A DNA stretch of 64,000 nucleotides from Prorocentrum cordatum (GCA_963575745.1 CAUYUJ010021153.1:61001-125000); one strand, 5' to 3'; shown: positions 10,909-22,357, counted from the stretch's first letter. Program-made: numbers and translations. The notes: a model not told the origin generated them from the sequence alone.

Positions 10909-11140
10909 CTGGGATCCGGCGGTAAACCGTCAACCAGGTTACCGCCGGGAGCCTCGTAGAGCTCTTTTCTCGCGAAGCTTTCTGAGGGACGAGCTGAGAA
11001 CCTCGAACAAAGTCGGTTCCACCGTTTTGATAGTATATTGAAGCTACGGACCTGAGAATTGCACTGGCAGACGCGGCATAACCCACTTCAGGTGCGAAAA
11101 GTCTGTTTTCTCAAAATGAACTGTCAAATATCTTTGAACC
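10909..11140 (+). mobile_element. S-class element (GGATCC head), shortened
   Basis: CTGGGATCCGGCGG with loop CAACCAGGTT gives an intact hairpin identical in type to the LINE-1 target. S body landmarks (GTCGGTTCCACC, GGCAGACGCGGCATAA, TTTCTCAAAATGAACTG) run to 11137. It stops where a degenerate L head begins. Confidence 0.82.
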
Positions 11141-11879
11141 CGGCGCTGGCGGGTGACTCGTAGAGCTTCCTTGCGATATACCATCTCTAAAGAATTAGCA
11201 GAGTACGAATAGTTATTTAGCCCGAGCGCTAATAGCAGACTGATTGCAGCCGTCTAGATACAATCAACTAGCGCCTCAGCTTATTTCCTCCCCATTGCTG
11301 TGCAGAACAGCCCTGAAGCTCATCTGCAGCGCGAGTGGACCAAGAAAACCAATACCGTCTCCAAGAAATTAGCAGGGTACGAATAGTTGCTCAGCCCGAG
11401 CGAAAATAGAAGGCTGATTCCAGCGGTCTAGATACTATCAAATAGCGCGCCTCGTCTTCCGATCACTGTGCCTAAGAGCTCGGGAGCTCATCTGCAGTGT
11501 TCAGTAAGATAATTCCATCCCGATTTCAGTGCCAAAGAGCTCTGGACTTCAGTCAAGGAACCCACCATTATCTCCGAAAAAATTGATGATACGGATAGTT
11601 TCGCGGACCTAGCTCGAGTAGCATACCGGATTCGGACCTCGAGATGCTCCAACCGAGCGCGCCTGATGATTCTGGATCAAATACGTGTGCGCATCAGCTC
11701 TGTAGCTCTCCAACAGCTCGAGTTCAGTGCAGAAAACCCACAGCACCTATCAAAAAAATAAAATACGAATAGCTTCGTGGACCTAGCTCGAGATTTGAGA
11801 TCTCTAGATGCTTCATACGAACGCGCCTGATAATTCTGCATCAATTCCTCTCCTACAGTTCGAGTTCAGCACAACACCT
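11141..11879 (+). mobile_element. L-class element, degenerate and incomplete
   Basis: The head is damaged (CGGCGCTGGCGGGTGACTCG), with the hairpin loop and one arm lost. About four eroded units follow (near 11200, 11380, 11590, 11770). No L tail; it runs into an S element that lacks its left arm. Confidence 0.65.
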
Positions 11880-12235
11880 GTGCCGGGAACCTCGCAGAGC
11901 TCCTTGCACGCCGAAGAGCGCTTAGAATCGAAGGAGAACTTCGCACAAGATTTTCTTAAAATATTCACTTTTGCATTTTTTGCTCTGAATATGCGGTCGG
12001 TTCCTGGGAGTGAACCGATAGTTTTCTTCCTAGGGAGAGCTGAGCTGTTGTCAGAACAAAACTTATGCAAATGCTTGCGTGAAAATCTGCTTTCTCAAAA
12101 CCAATGGTTCAATATTTGAATCTTAGCAAAGCCCACCAAAGTTATCACATTTCCCTTCGAGTCGGGTCGACCAACTAGCTTCACCCCGCGCCGGAATTCC
12201 TCTAGCTCATCGATGCCGAAGAGCTCTACGAGATA
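11880..12235 (+). mobile_element. S-class element lacking head left arm
   Basis: Starts at TGCCGGGAACCTCGCAGAGC, the right half of an S head. The S body includes AATATGCGGTCGG and TTTCTCAAAACC. The full tail (GGTCGACCAACTAGC, CGGAATTCCTCTAGC, ATCGATGCCGAAGAGC) closes with CTACGAGATA at 12235. Confidence 0.75.
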
Positions 12236-12302
12236 TTTGGTTGGGTGTTGGGGTGTCGGGGTCGGCTACACAGGGCGCGAGCGCCCTAGCCGCGCAGAGT
12301 CC

Positions 12303-13367
12303 CTAGAGGCCCTCACGCCCTCTCAACCTCTTTGGGGTTGGAGGCCCGAGAATCTCAGAGATAATCTGCCGAACACCATGCAGCAGGCGTTCACAAGCTG
12401 TAAGCTCGCTTTCTGTAACAGTGGCCCCCAGAGGGAGCAAAGAAGCCTCCTGGAAAACTCGCCGCCTGTGGTTGTCCCCAAGAGAGACCTCCACATAGCA
12501 ACCTAGAGCAGAGCCTTCAACACTCACGCCACCGCCCCATCCTCCACGGATACGTATGATGCAATGTCTCTGTTGTCGTAAATATCTGAAATCAATCCAT
12601 CTTCCCGTCCTCCCCCTCCTCGCCTCCCAAGTCAGCTCATCCGCAACACAATTGAACTCTCGGTAGATATGCTTCCACGGATCCGTCCCTACAGTGGCAC
12701 ACCTGATGTCGTAATCCTCAGCAAGTTGATTCATATCATTCTGTAGACCGTGCACTCTCCTGCGGTACAAACGATCACGGCATTCCCAGATCCCTCGGGC
12801 CCAGTTCACCACACAGAGACTATCTCCTGTCATTTCAACCGACAGTGGGCCCTCCGAGCCCTCCTGCCAGACAGTTTCGTTGGTGTACCCGTGGGCAATC
12901 CTACGAGCGAGCCTCCCAGAGTCCTCAGGCGAGTCCCACGTATCCACAGGACAAGGTGCACGGGGCGGTTTCCTGAAGATGGGCCCCCATCGAGGCTGCA
13001 TTTTCGTCACGCACGCAACTACATTCCACCAGTCCGTAGCATTCCACTTGATGCTGAACCAGCGTAAATTACCACTCGTCGCCAGCATGAGACAATGCCA
13101 GCTGTCAGTACTTGCATGCGCTCTCCCTCCCATTATCCTCGTACCCTCCCTCCTCCTGGCCCCCGTGAACATGGATACGAGTGTGTCCCTCCGTATTGAC
13201 CATTCCCCCGCGCAGTGCAACATAGCCTGCAGCGTCTGGCGCCACGCTCGTGCTCCACGCACGTCTGTGGAGGCCAAGGCCCGATCATGAAACTGGGCAA
13301 CCTCCAGCGCGAACTCGAAGTTGGCTCTGACCACCTTCTCTAGGAAACTGCAGTGGCCAGCCTGCAA
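12303..13367 (-). pseudogene. LINE-2 permuted RNase H-like region
   Basis: 354 codons. VEMTGDSLCVVNWARGIW (177-194) supplies the DS block (D182). WKHIYREFNCVADELTWEAR has H233, N239 and A242-D243, resembling the RNase H loop His and final N-x-x-A-D helix. The N-terminal-like half follows: GGWGGGVSVEGSALGCYVEV (275-294), where the usual FDGG Asp appears lost, and ATVTESELTACERLLHGV with E321. The order of halves is the same as in LINE-1 and LINE-5. The missing strand-1 Asp fits decay. Confidence 0.8.
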
Positions 13368-13690
13368 GAATAGATCGTAAGATTTCGGTGTGGTTCTGTC
13401 CCTGAACTCCTCCCACGTCCCCTCCTCCCTCGTGTAGTCCTCGCATTCCGTTGAGACACCTCCCCCCCCAGACCTTTACCCTCTCCAACAGTCGTAGGTT
13501 GCACGGCCAGCCTATACATCCGCGGTACACCACAGACTGCACACGAGCGGCATACCTGCGAAACTTCTCCTTGAGTGAGACTGCTCTGCTTGGAGCGATA
13601 AAACCGTATGTCTGCAAAATAGGCCTTCCTCCCCTTCTCCAGTCGATGATACAAACCGTGGTAACCTTTTATTCCCGAACTGAGCTTCAC
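13340..13690 (-). pseudogene. LINE-2 thumb/connection fragment
   Basis: The frame here reads YHRLEKGRKAYF, then SLTQGEVSQVCR. In an overlapping frame SLKEKFRRYAARVQSVVYRG matches LINE-5 PLKDKFLRYQQKVQSIALFG. At least one frameshift lies in the region. Assigned by this alignment and by position between RT and RNase H. Confidence 0.65.
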
Positions 13691-14164
13691 TCATAGGACC
13701 TCGACCTCCTCCTTCCTCGGCATTACAACAGTCGAGCGCAGATGATCTGGGAGATCCTCATCCCCAGAAATCGCACAGATGACTGGCGAGAGCGGGCAGA
13801 GCAGCGGCCTGTCGCCGCAGGTGTATGTCTGGCCAAAAAGTACATAAGCCAGCGAATCCTCCTTCCAGTCCATCCCCGCCCGTCTCAGTGTTACCGTCAT
13901 CATACCGATCATCTGTTGTAGCTGGAGTTGCGACAATGCACCGAGCGTAACATTGTCCGCCCAAAAGAAGTGGTGTACAAGAGCGCCATCCGTGCCCTCC
14001 CCTTCCAGTCGGACACCGTATCCTAAGGTATCCCAAGTCTGAATGACAGATCCCCAGATAGCCTCCAAGACGATTTTGAAGAGTATAGGCCCTTCATTAC
14101 CTCCCGTTCGAACCGATTTATTGCATCTCACCTCACCGCCGCACACGTTCTGAAAAGGTCGCAA
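13691..14164 (-). pseudogene. LINE-2 RT motifs B and C
   Basis: 157 codons. VRTGGNEGPILFKIV (18-32) is motif B, with Glu where canonical RTs usually have Gln. HHFFWADNVTLG gives motif C as W68 A69 D70 N71. MDWKEDSLAYVLFG follows, as in the other copies. The palm therefore carries one Asp plus Asn at the site that is usually Asp-Asp. Confidence 0.85.
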
Positions 14165-14777
14165 TGTTATCCAGCATGGGCTCCAAAAAGGCTCTTATGA
14201 GGCACACAGGGTACTGAAGGTACAGCATGGCCTTGATGATAGTGTGTAGTGTAACATTATCAAACGCCTTGTGTATGTCCAAGACTCCCACATGCATTGA
14301 CTCCGCCTTCCCCCACACATTAGCATGTCTAGTAAGATGTGATAGTGGTGCAGTGACATTTGTGACCGTCTGATCCTTCTCAACCCCGTATGTGCACAAC
14401 CGTCGGTGCACAGGGAACGCATCAATGAACTGCAACACACATGCCATGTACCATTTACTCATCACACTGATCAGGCAAATCCCTCTGGTGTTCGAGAGTC
14501 GTGTAACATCCCGCATCTTCGACACAAGTTGAATACTGAGCTGCCTCCACGTCTCAGGGCTAGAGGAGGAGCCCTGCTCGAAAATGCTCTGGAAAGCACG
14601 CCGCGCAAACAATAGGCTCCGCCACGGCAACTCACGGATCACCTCAGCAACGATTCCATCGCTACCGGGTGCAGTGCCAGGCTTCAAAGACGCCCGAGCC
14701 TGCATGAGCATACCCATCGTAATGACTCTTCCCTCCACCCCACGGTCCTTCTGTCTGAGCTCGTGAAAGGCCTCCAA
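14133..14777 (-). pseudogene. LINE-2 RT fingers and motif A
   Basis: 214 codons. LKPGTAPGSDGIVAEVIREL (31-50) is the RT fingers entry. SKMRDVTRLSNTRGI and KWYMACVLQF follow, then motif A VLDIHKAFDN with D167 and D173. The end of this ORF overlaps the next piece in another frame at about 14.15 kb, marking a frameshift between motifs A and B. Confidence 0.85.
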
Positions 14778-15032
14778 AGTCCGTTTTTCTCCTCAGAATT
14801 CGTGTAAGATGCCGTCGCATACCTAGTGATCTCCGTACTCCACCTGGCCCTGTCCATTGTCAGCACACCCTCACACTCCAGCTCCTTGAGGATACACCGA
14901 GAGGTCTTACTGGATCCCTTCTGGCCCTGCAGAAGTTGGTTCCTTCTATGTTGCCTCCTAATGGTCTTCCTCCTACGTAGAAGTTGTTCACGAGTATTCC
15001 CAAGGCCCCACGCCTGATGGCAGACTCCACCT

Positions 15033-15659
15033 CTATGAGCTCCCTGGGCCTCTGACAGGGTTTGCAGTTCGGGCGCCCCTCTGTTGCAAGTCCGCCCCTA
15101 CCGTGTCAGATGCAAGCCCCTCGATCGACACATCCGCAAGCACACAAAACATTTTTCGCGCCGTGTCATCCGTCGGCTGCCAGCCAACCATGGACACAGG
15201 GTGCGGCGGCAAAGCCGGGCGCCTGATCTCCGCAGTCTTGACAGTTACCCAGACCAGAGCATGATCACTATAGGCACTGACTTTTGCACGTATACCTGGC
15301 GAAGCAGTGATGGGTTCCACAAACTGGACCTGGCATCTCATTTCCTGGTTGGCTCGTGCCTCATCCGCGCACAAACGTGTAGGGATGAGTATGTAGTCAA
15401 GCACACGCTGCACATGTGTGGAACAGTATGGTACGTGTGTGATGCGTCGTGCTCCATATGTGTTCGCCGCACAGATCCCCCATGTACTCATAAATATCAT
15501 AAGCATGTCCCTCCTCTCTGTATGATAGTTCGCCTCCTCCCTCCTACCGTCCACCTGCATAAGTCCTCCTCCCGTCATTCCCAGCATATCTGGTTCGAGT
15601 TCCGTCTGAGCATCCATCCCCACCCATGGTATGACTCCAGCCTGTGTAGTTTCAAACAT
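15033..15659 (-). pseudogene. LINE-2 endonuclease C-terminal half
   Basis: 208 codons. VGMDAQTELEP (residues 13-23) aligns with the GDxN block (LINE-1 GMDVNVELLP; LINE-5 LLDGNVELPP), with the Asn replaced. VLDYILIPTRL and AYSDHALVWV supply the LDYIL and SDH blocks. Upstream endonuclease residues are absent, so the copy is 5' truncated at nearly the same domain position as LINE-1. Stops and gaps follow before the RT. Confidence 0.82.
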
Positions 15660-15713
15660 ACAAACACTGCGCTTTGTAAGTACATCTAAGTATTCCCCTA
15701 AGTGGTCGAGTTA

Positions 15714-15774
15714 CTAGCTCCACCCCGCGCCGGAATTCCTCTAGCTCATCGATAACGGAGAGCTCTACGAGATA
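15714..15774 (+). repeat. S-class tail remnant (61 bp)
   Basis: CTAGCTCCACCCCGCGCC to CTACGAGATA, exactly the 61-bp S remainder expected after an insertion at the main S tail site. Confidence 0.75.
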
Positions 15775-16070
15775 CTTGGTGACGTCAAAAACCTGGAGAG
15801 CGAAGAGACCCTCGGAGACGGGAGATATTTTCTGGAGAACTCTGGCGGGCCCCCTGAAGCGTATCGAAACGCGCTGCCAGGCACGCCTCCAAGCGTGCCT
15901 GCACGCGCGTAGGCACGCGTGGACGCGCGCCGGAAACGTTCCCGGACCCCCTGCGACCACGAAGGAACTGCTACGAGGATTCTGGTCCGGCGAAGATGGG
16001 CTGCTGGCGGGCACCACCACCGACTGGCTTCTAATCTGAAACCCTGTAGCTCTCAGAGAGCTCCCCGGGA
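15775..16070 (+). repeat. GC-rich palindromic repeat, single copy
   Basis: Begins CTTGGTGACGTCAAAAACC directly after a closing tail, as at 1377. The palindrome at about 15889-15922 has diverged arms (AAGCGTGCCTGC / GTAGGCACGCGTGG). It ends with GTAGCTCTCAGAGAGC. Confidence 0.75.
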
Positions 16071-16177
16071 ATATCTTTCAAATCTTAGCAAAACCAAAGG
16101 AAGGTCACCACTTTCTTTCTGAAAGCCGGGTCGGCCAACTAGCTCCACCCCGCGCCGGAATTCCTCTTGCTCATCGA
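16071..16177 (+). repeat. S-class 3' fragment
   Basis: ATATCTTTCAAATC, GGTCGGCCAACTAGC and CGGAATTCCTCTTGC belong to the S body end and tail. It is cut inside the tail at TCATCGA by the next S head. Confidence 0.7.
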
Positions 16178-16198
16178 CTGGCGCCGGCGGTGAACCGT

Positions 16199-16208
16199 CA
16201 ACCTGGTC
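16199..16208 (+). repeat. LINE fragment target-site duplication, left copy
   Basis: CAACCTGGTC, identical to 16712-16721; the loop of the TGA-type S hairpin. Confidence 0.9.
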
Positions 16209-16711
16209 TTTTTTGCGTCTTTTGCGAAGGCCGGTTCGAGCTCCCATGGAAGCAGGCCTAAACACAAAGAACCTAAGCAGCGAAGCTGCAAAGATTAAGT
16301 ACAAGTGCACAAACAGCGAAGCTGTACAGGAATGCACAAGTATACAATACACGAGAATGCGACTCAAAGATTGATGGAAGCAAAGCAGTGCGAGACCATG
16401 CAGTAACCACATATAGCGATTACCGTCTCAGCACCACTGAAAATAAAAGCAGCGAGACACCATACAGTAACCACTGGTTTATACAGCGATTACCGTCTCA
16501 ACACCACTGAGACAAACAAAACTAACAACTAGAATGACGAGTACACTCCAGTCCTCTTTGAGGCAACCGTAGTGTCGACAGATCAAAGGCCTACTTTGAG
16601 GCACCACGTGACAAATCACGGAAAGTCACGTTCAAAGGTCAATGAGCACTCAAATCAAGGAAGCAACAAATGCACTCAATCAATGAAGAAAGGCAACGCA
16701 ATGACGCAAGG
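16209..16711 (-). mobile_element. LINE 3'-end fragment, 503 bp
   Basis: On the minus strand it ends GCAAAAGACGCAAAAAA, like other LINE 3' ends here. It has no coding. It carries repeated mini-hairpins CAGCGAAGCTG (about 16283, 16317) and a tandem repeat with GCGATTACCGTCTCA at about 16418 and 16483. Read as a severely 5'-truncated LINE or a SINE-like derivative. Confidence 0.85.
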
Positions 16712-16721
16712 CAACCTGGTC
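16712..16721 (+). repeat. LINE fragment target-site duplication, right copy
   Basis: CAACCTGGTC, identical to 16199-16208. Confidence 0.9.
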
Positions 16722-17025
16722 ACCGCCGGGAACCTCGTAGAGCTCCTTTCACGCGTGAGAGTGTTCAGAGTCGACAGAGAGAGCTTCTGGAGGCATTTCT
16801 CGAAAAAGAGAAAAAATATTTTTCGTGTCGATATGAAGATGGTTCCGCCAAGTGTTTTGACAGTAAAAGTGCGCTTACAGAGCTCATATTAAGACAGAGA
16901 GGCCCTCATAGTTATTCACAGGTGCGAAAAAACTGCTTTCTCAAAATGAATTGTCAAATATCTTTCAAATATTTACAAAATCACCCAAAAGTTAACACTT
17001 TGTTCTTTCTGGCCGGGTGGTCCAA

Positions 17026-18202
17026 CTGGGCGCCGGCGGTAAACCGTCAACCTTTCTTACCGCCGGGGGAACTCGTAGAGCTTCCTGACCATATATAATG
17101 TCGAAAAAAATTACAGAGAACGAATAGTTGTTCAGCCTAAGCGATTTCAGACCTCTCGATGCAACAGCCAAACGCCCCTCATGCTTCTGGATCGTTTTCT
17201 GTGCGCACGAGCTCCGTAGCTCTCCTACAGCCCGAGTTACGTGCGAAAATCGACAGCACCTCTCAAGATCACTCGAACAATACAAATAGTTTCGCGAATC
17301 TAGCTCGAGTATCAGACCGAGTTCAGACCTCTGAATGCAACAGGCAGGCGCGCCTGCTGTCTCCGAATCGATTTCTGTGATTACCAGCCCTGCAGCCCCC
17401 TTACAGCCCGAGTTAAGTGCAGAAAACCGACAGCACCTCTGAAGACGACTCGAACAATACGAATAGTTTCGCGGACCTAGCTCAGACAGCAGACCGAGCT
17501 CAGAGCTCTGAATGCGACAGGCGGACGCGACTGATGTCTCCGAATCGATTCCAGTGATTACCAGCCCTGCAGCCCCCTTACAGCTCGAGTTAAGTGCAGA
17601 AAACGGACAGCACCTCTCAAGATGACTCGAAGAATACGAATAGTTCGCGAACCTAGCTCGGGCAGCACACCGAGTTCTGAGCTCTGGATTTGGCAGGCGG
17701 ACGCGCCTGATGTCTCCAAATCGATTCCTGTGAGCACGAGCCCTGTAGCCCCCCTACAGCCCGAGTTAAGTGCAGAAAACTGGCAACACATCTCAAGATG
17801 ACTAGAACAATACGAATAGTTTCGCGAACCTAGCTCGGCCAGCAGACCGAATTCAGACCTCTGGATGGAACACACGAACGCGCCTGATGATTTGCAATCG
17901 ATTTCTGTGAGAATGAGCTCTGTAGCTGCCCTACAGCTCGAGTTAAGTACAAAATATCGATAACGCGTATCAAGATGACTCGAAACAGCCGATCCCGCAA
18001 CGACGCTTTTTTGCAGAAATATTTACCCGATCGAGCTGAGATCAAGATGGCGAGCGGGAATAAGATCGAATATGGTGGGAACAAATACTAGAGCTCAAAC
18101 GAACTGTTGAATTCCGAGAACAAAATTTTCAACCGACCAAAAGTCAGCAAAAGGTCCGTCGAGATTTTTCTTGCCAACTAGCTCTCCAGCGCGCCGGAAT
18201 TA
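17026..18202 (+). mobile_element. L-class element H, opened in an S tail; closing piece not found
   Basis: Head CTGGGCGCCGGCGG, then CATATATAATGTCG. Units start near 17110, 17272, 17450, 17627 and 17804 (spacing 162-178), with a tail from 17975. At 1177 bp it reaches the tail site GGAATTA|CTC, where element I begins. The remaining ~43 bp of tail is missing; another L head sits at the expected spot (28328). Confidence 0.88.
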
Positions 18203-19321
18203 CTGGGCGCCGGCGGTAAACCGTCAACCTTTCTTACCGCCGGGGGACTCGTAGAGCTTCCTGACAATATATAATGTCGAAAAAATTGAGAGAACGAGGT
18301 TTTTCAGCCCAAGCGATTTCAGACCTCTCGATGCAACAGCCGAACGCCCCCGATGCTTCTGGATTGTCTTCTGTACGAGCTCTGTAGCTCTCCTACAGCC
18401 CGAGTTATGTGCGTAAATCGACAGCAACCCTGAAGATAACTTGAACAACACGAATAGTTTGGCAAACCTAGCTCGAGTATCAGACCAAGTTCAGGCCTCT
18501 GAATGCGACAGGCGGACGCGTCTGATGTCTCCGAATCGATTCCTGTGATTACCAGCCCTGCAGCCCCCCTACAGCCCGAGTTAAGTGCAGAAAACAGACA
18601 GCATCTCAGGATGACTCGAACAATACGAATTGTTTCGCGGATCTAGTTCGGGCAGCAGACCGAGTTCCAGGCTCTGGATTCGAAAGGTGGACGCGCCTAA
18701 TGTCTCCGAATCGATTCCTGTGACTACCAGCACTGTAGCCCCCCCTACAGCCCGAGTTAAGTGCAGAAAACCGACAGCAGCTCTCAAGATGACTCGAATA
18801 ATACGAATAGTTTCGCGATTCTAGAGCGGGCAGCAGACCGAGTTCAGAGCTCTGGATTCAACAGACAAACGCGACTGATGACTCTGAATCGGTTTCTATA
18901 AGTATCAGCTCTGTAGCTGTCATATAGCTCGATTTAAATACAGAAAACCGGGAACGCCTATCAAGATGACTCGAATAATACAAATAGGTTTGCGGACCTA
19001 GCTCGGCTAGCAGACCGAGTTCAGACCTCTGGATGCAACAGACGAACGCGCCTGATCATTCTGAATCGATAAGATGTGCTTACCAGCTCTGGAGCTGTCC
19101 TGTGTCTCGAGTTAAGTCCAATATACCGACAGCGCGTATCAAGATGACTCGAAACAGCCGATCCCGCCTGGACGTTTTTTGGCCGTAAAAGGTACCCGAT
19201 CGAGCTGAGATCAAGATGGCGAGCGGGAATAAGATCGAATATCACGGGAAAAAATACTAGAGCTCCAACGAATGGTTGAATTTCGAGAACAAAATTTCCA
19301 ACCGACCAAACGACATCAAAA

Positions 19322-21757
19322 CTGGGCGCCGGCGGTAAACCGTCAACCTTTCTTACCGCCGGGGGACTCGTAGAGCTTCCTGACAACATATAATGTCGGA
19401 AAAAAATTGCAGAGAACGAATAGTTTTTCAGCCCAAGCGATTTCAGACCTCTCGATGCAACAGCCGAACGCCGCCGATGCTTCTGGATTGTCTTCTCTAC
19501 ACGCTCTGTAGCTCTCCTACAGCCAGAGTTACGTGCGTAATTCGACAGCACCTCTCAATATGATTCGAACAAAACGAAAAGTTTGGCAAACCCAGCTCGA
19601 GTATCAGACCGAGTTCAGACCTCTGAATGCGACAGGCGGACGCGTCTGATGTCTCCGAATCGATTCCTGTGATTACCAGCCCTTGAGCCCCCCTACAGCC
19701 CGAGTTAAGTGCAGAAAACCGACAGCACCTCTCAGGATGACTCGAACAATACGAACAGTTTCGCGGACCCAGCTTGGGCAGCAGACCGAGTTCCGAGCTC
19801 TGAATTCGACGCGGACGCGCCTGATGTCTTCAAATCGATTCCTGTGACCACCAGCACTGTAGCCCCCCTACAGCCCGAGTTAAGTGCAGAAAACCGACAG
19901 CACCTCTCAAGATCACTCGAACGATAAGAATAGTTTCGCGATTCTAGATCGGGCAGCAAACCGAGTTCAGAGCTCTCGATTCAAGAGACAAACGCGACTG
20001 ATGATTCTGAATCGGTTTCTGTAAGTATCAGCTCTGTAGCTGTCCTATAGCTCGAGTTAAATACAGAAAACCGAGAGCGCCTGTCAAGATGACTCGAATA
20101 ATACGAATAGGTTTCCGGACCTAGCTCGGCTAGCAGACCGAATTCAGACCTCTGGATGCAACAGACGAACGCGCCTGATCATTCTGAATCGATAAGGTGT
20201 GCTTACCAGCTCTGTAGCTGTACTGTATCTCGAGTTAAGTCCAATATACCGACAGCGCGTATCAAGATAACTCGAAACGGCCAATCCCGCCGCAGTGCTT
20301 TTTGGCAGTAAAAGGTACGCGATCGAGCTGAGATCAAGATGGCGAGCGGGAAAAAGATCGAATATCACGGGAAAAAATACTAGAGCTCCAACGAATGGTT
20401 GAATTTCGAGAACAAAATTTTCAACCGACCAAAAGTCACCAAAAGGTCCGTCGAGATTTTTCTTGCCAACTAGCTCTCCAGCGCCCCGGAATTACTGGGC
20501 GCCGGCGGTAAACCGTCAACCTTTCTTACCGCCGGGGGACTCGTAGAGCTTCCTGACCATATATAATGTCGAAAAAAATTGCAGAGAACAAATAGTTTTT
20601 CAGCCTAAGCCATTTCAGACCTCTCGATGCAACAGCCGAACGCCCCTGATGCTTCACGATCGTGCGCACGAGCTCCGTATCTCTCCTACAGCCCGAGCTA
20701 CGTGCGAAAATCGACAGCACCTCTCAAGATCACTCGAACAATACAAATAGTTTCGCGAATCTAGCTCGAGTATCAGACCGAGTTCAAACCTCTGAATGCA
20801 ACAGACGGACGTGCCTGATGTCTCCGAATCGATTCCTGTGATTACCAGCCCTGCAGCCCCCTTACAGCCCGAGTTAAGTGCAGAAAACCGACAGCATCTC
20901 TGAAGATGACTCGAACAATACGAATAGCTTCACGGACCTAGCTCGGGCAGCAGACCGACTTCAGAGCTCTGAATGCGACAGGCGCACGCGACTGATGTGT
21001 CCGAATCGATTCCAGTGATTTCCAGCACTGCAGCCCCCTTACAGCTCGAGTTAAGTGCAGAAAACAGACAGCACCTCTCAAGATGACTCGAAGAATACGA
21101 ATAGTTTTGCGGACCTAGCTCGAGCAGCAAACCGAGTTCAGAGCTCTGGAATTGGCAGGCGGACGCGTCTGATGTCTCCGAATCGATTCCTGTGAGTACG
21201 AGCCCCGTAGCTCCCCTACAGCCCGAGTTAAGTGCAGAAAACTGACAGCACCTCTCAAGATGACTCGAACAATACGAATAGTTTCGCGAACCTAACTCGG
21301 GCAGTAGACGAAGTTCAGACCTCTAGATAGAACAGACGAACGCGCCTGATGATTCGCAATCGATTCCTGGGAGAATGAGCTCTGTAGCTGCCCTACAGCT
21401 CGAGTTAAGTACAAAATACCGACAACGTGTATCAAGATGATTCGAAATAGCCGATCCCGCCGCGACGCTTTTTTGCAGAAATATTTTCCCGATCGAAATG
21501 AGATTAAGACAACGAGCGGGAATAAGATCGAATATGGTCAGAAAAAATACTAGAGCTCAAACGAATTTTGTTGAATCTCGAGAACAAAATTTTCAACCGA
21601 CCAAAAGTCACCAAAAGGTCCGTCTAGATTTTTCTTGCCAACTGGCTCTCCAGCGCGCCGGAATTACTCTTAAGCTTCCAGCAACTAGCTAAGGGAAGCT
21701 CTACGAGTTACTCTTCAGCTTCCAGCAACAACTTGCTAAGGGAAGCTCTACGAGTTA
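19322..21757 (+). mobile_element. L-class element J (1220 bp net), contains K
   Basis: Pieces 19322-20494 (1173) and 21711-21757 (47). Join: GGAATTA + CTCTTCAGC. Closes CTACGAGTTA at 21757. Confidence 0.92.
20495..21710 (+). mobile_element. L-class element K, uninterrupted (1216 bp)
   Basis: A complete copy and the simplest reference for the class: head hairpin, CATATATAATGTCG, six units (about 20590, 20745, 20912, 21088, 21266 and a tail unit at 21440), GATCCCGCC, ACTAGAGCTCAAACG, TTCTTGCCAACTGG, CTTAAGCTTCCAGC, CTACGAGTTA. It has no coding frame that I accept. Confidence 0.93.
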
Positions 21758-22357
21758 TGTCCGTCGAGATTTGTCTTGCCAACTGGGCGCCGGCGGTAAA
21801 CCGTCAACCTTCCTTACCACCGGGGGACTCGTAGAGCTTCCTCACCATATATAATGTCGAAAAAATCGCAGAGAACGAATAGCTTTTCAGCCTAAACGAT
21901 TTCAGACCTCTCGATGCAACAGCCAAACGCCCCTTATGCTTCAGGATCGTTTTCTGTGCGCACGAGCTCCGTAGCTCTCCTACAGCCCGAGTTACGTGCG
22001 AAAATCGGCAGCACCTCTCAAGATCACTCGAACAATACAAATAGTTTCGCGAATCTAGCTTGAGTATCAGACGAGTTCAGACATCTGAATGCAACAGGCG
22101 GGCGCGCCTGATGTCTCCGAATCGATTCCTATGATTACCAGCCCTGCAGCCCCCTTACAGCCCGAGTTAAGTACAGAAAATCGACAGCACCTCTGAAGAT
22201 GACACGAACAATACGAATAGTTTCGCAGACCTAGCTCGGGCAGCAGGCCGAGTTCAGGGCTCTCAATGCGACAGGTGAACGCGACTGATGTATCCGAATC
22301 GATTCCAGTGATTACCAGCCCTGCAGCCCCCTTACAGCTCGAGTTAAGTGCAGAAAA

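Larger units (their letters stand above)
12236..15713 (-). mobile_element. LINE-2: decayed non-LTR retrotransposon, ~3.4 kb
   Basis: Minus-strand order is endonuclease C-terminal half, RT, thumb, permuted RNase H-like region, split over several frames. Unlike the other LINEs it does not end in a head hairpin. Its 3' side abuts the end of an S tail (CTACGAGATATTTGG), and I see no A tail or clear duplication. Both boundaries are approximate (a few tens of bp). Confidence 0.82.
16178..17025 (+). mobile_element. S-class element (GGCGCC/TGA head) hosting a LINE fragment
   Basis: The head CTGGCGCCGGCGGTGAACC is interrupted in its loop by the LINE fragment 16209-16711 and resumes with CAACCTGGTC and ACCGCCGGG. 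Without the LINE and one duplication copy it is 335 bp, the standard S distance to the tail site CCAA|CTAGC, where the L head at 17026 enters. Its last 61 bp should lie beyond that nest. Confidence 0.88.

Noticed and set aside
12210-12300. LINE-2 target duplication between GAGATATTTGG (left) and GAGATACTTGG (right, at 15770)
   Set aside because: Both are ends of S tails followed by the start of the GC-rich family, a junction that also occurs without any LINE (1377), so they are not evidence of a duplication.
17100-18140. CRISPR-like array
   Set aside because: Repeats are long, imperfect and contiguous, without short unique spacers; this is a satellite in eukaryotic-type DNA.
19322-20494. 3' truncation of L elements
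   Set aside because: Initially every copy looked truncated at its tail. The missing ends were found downstream of inserted elements and restore full length, so most are interrupted, not truncated.
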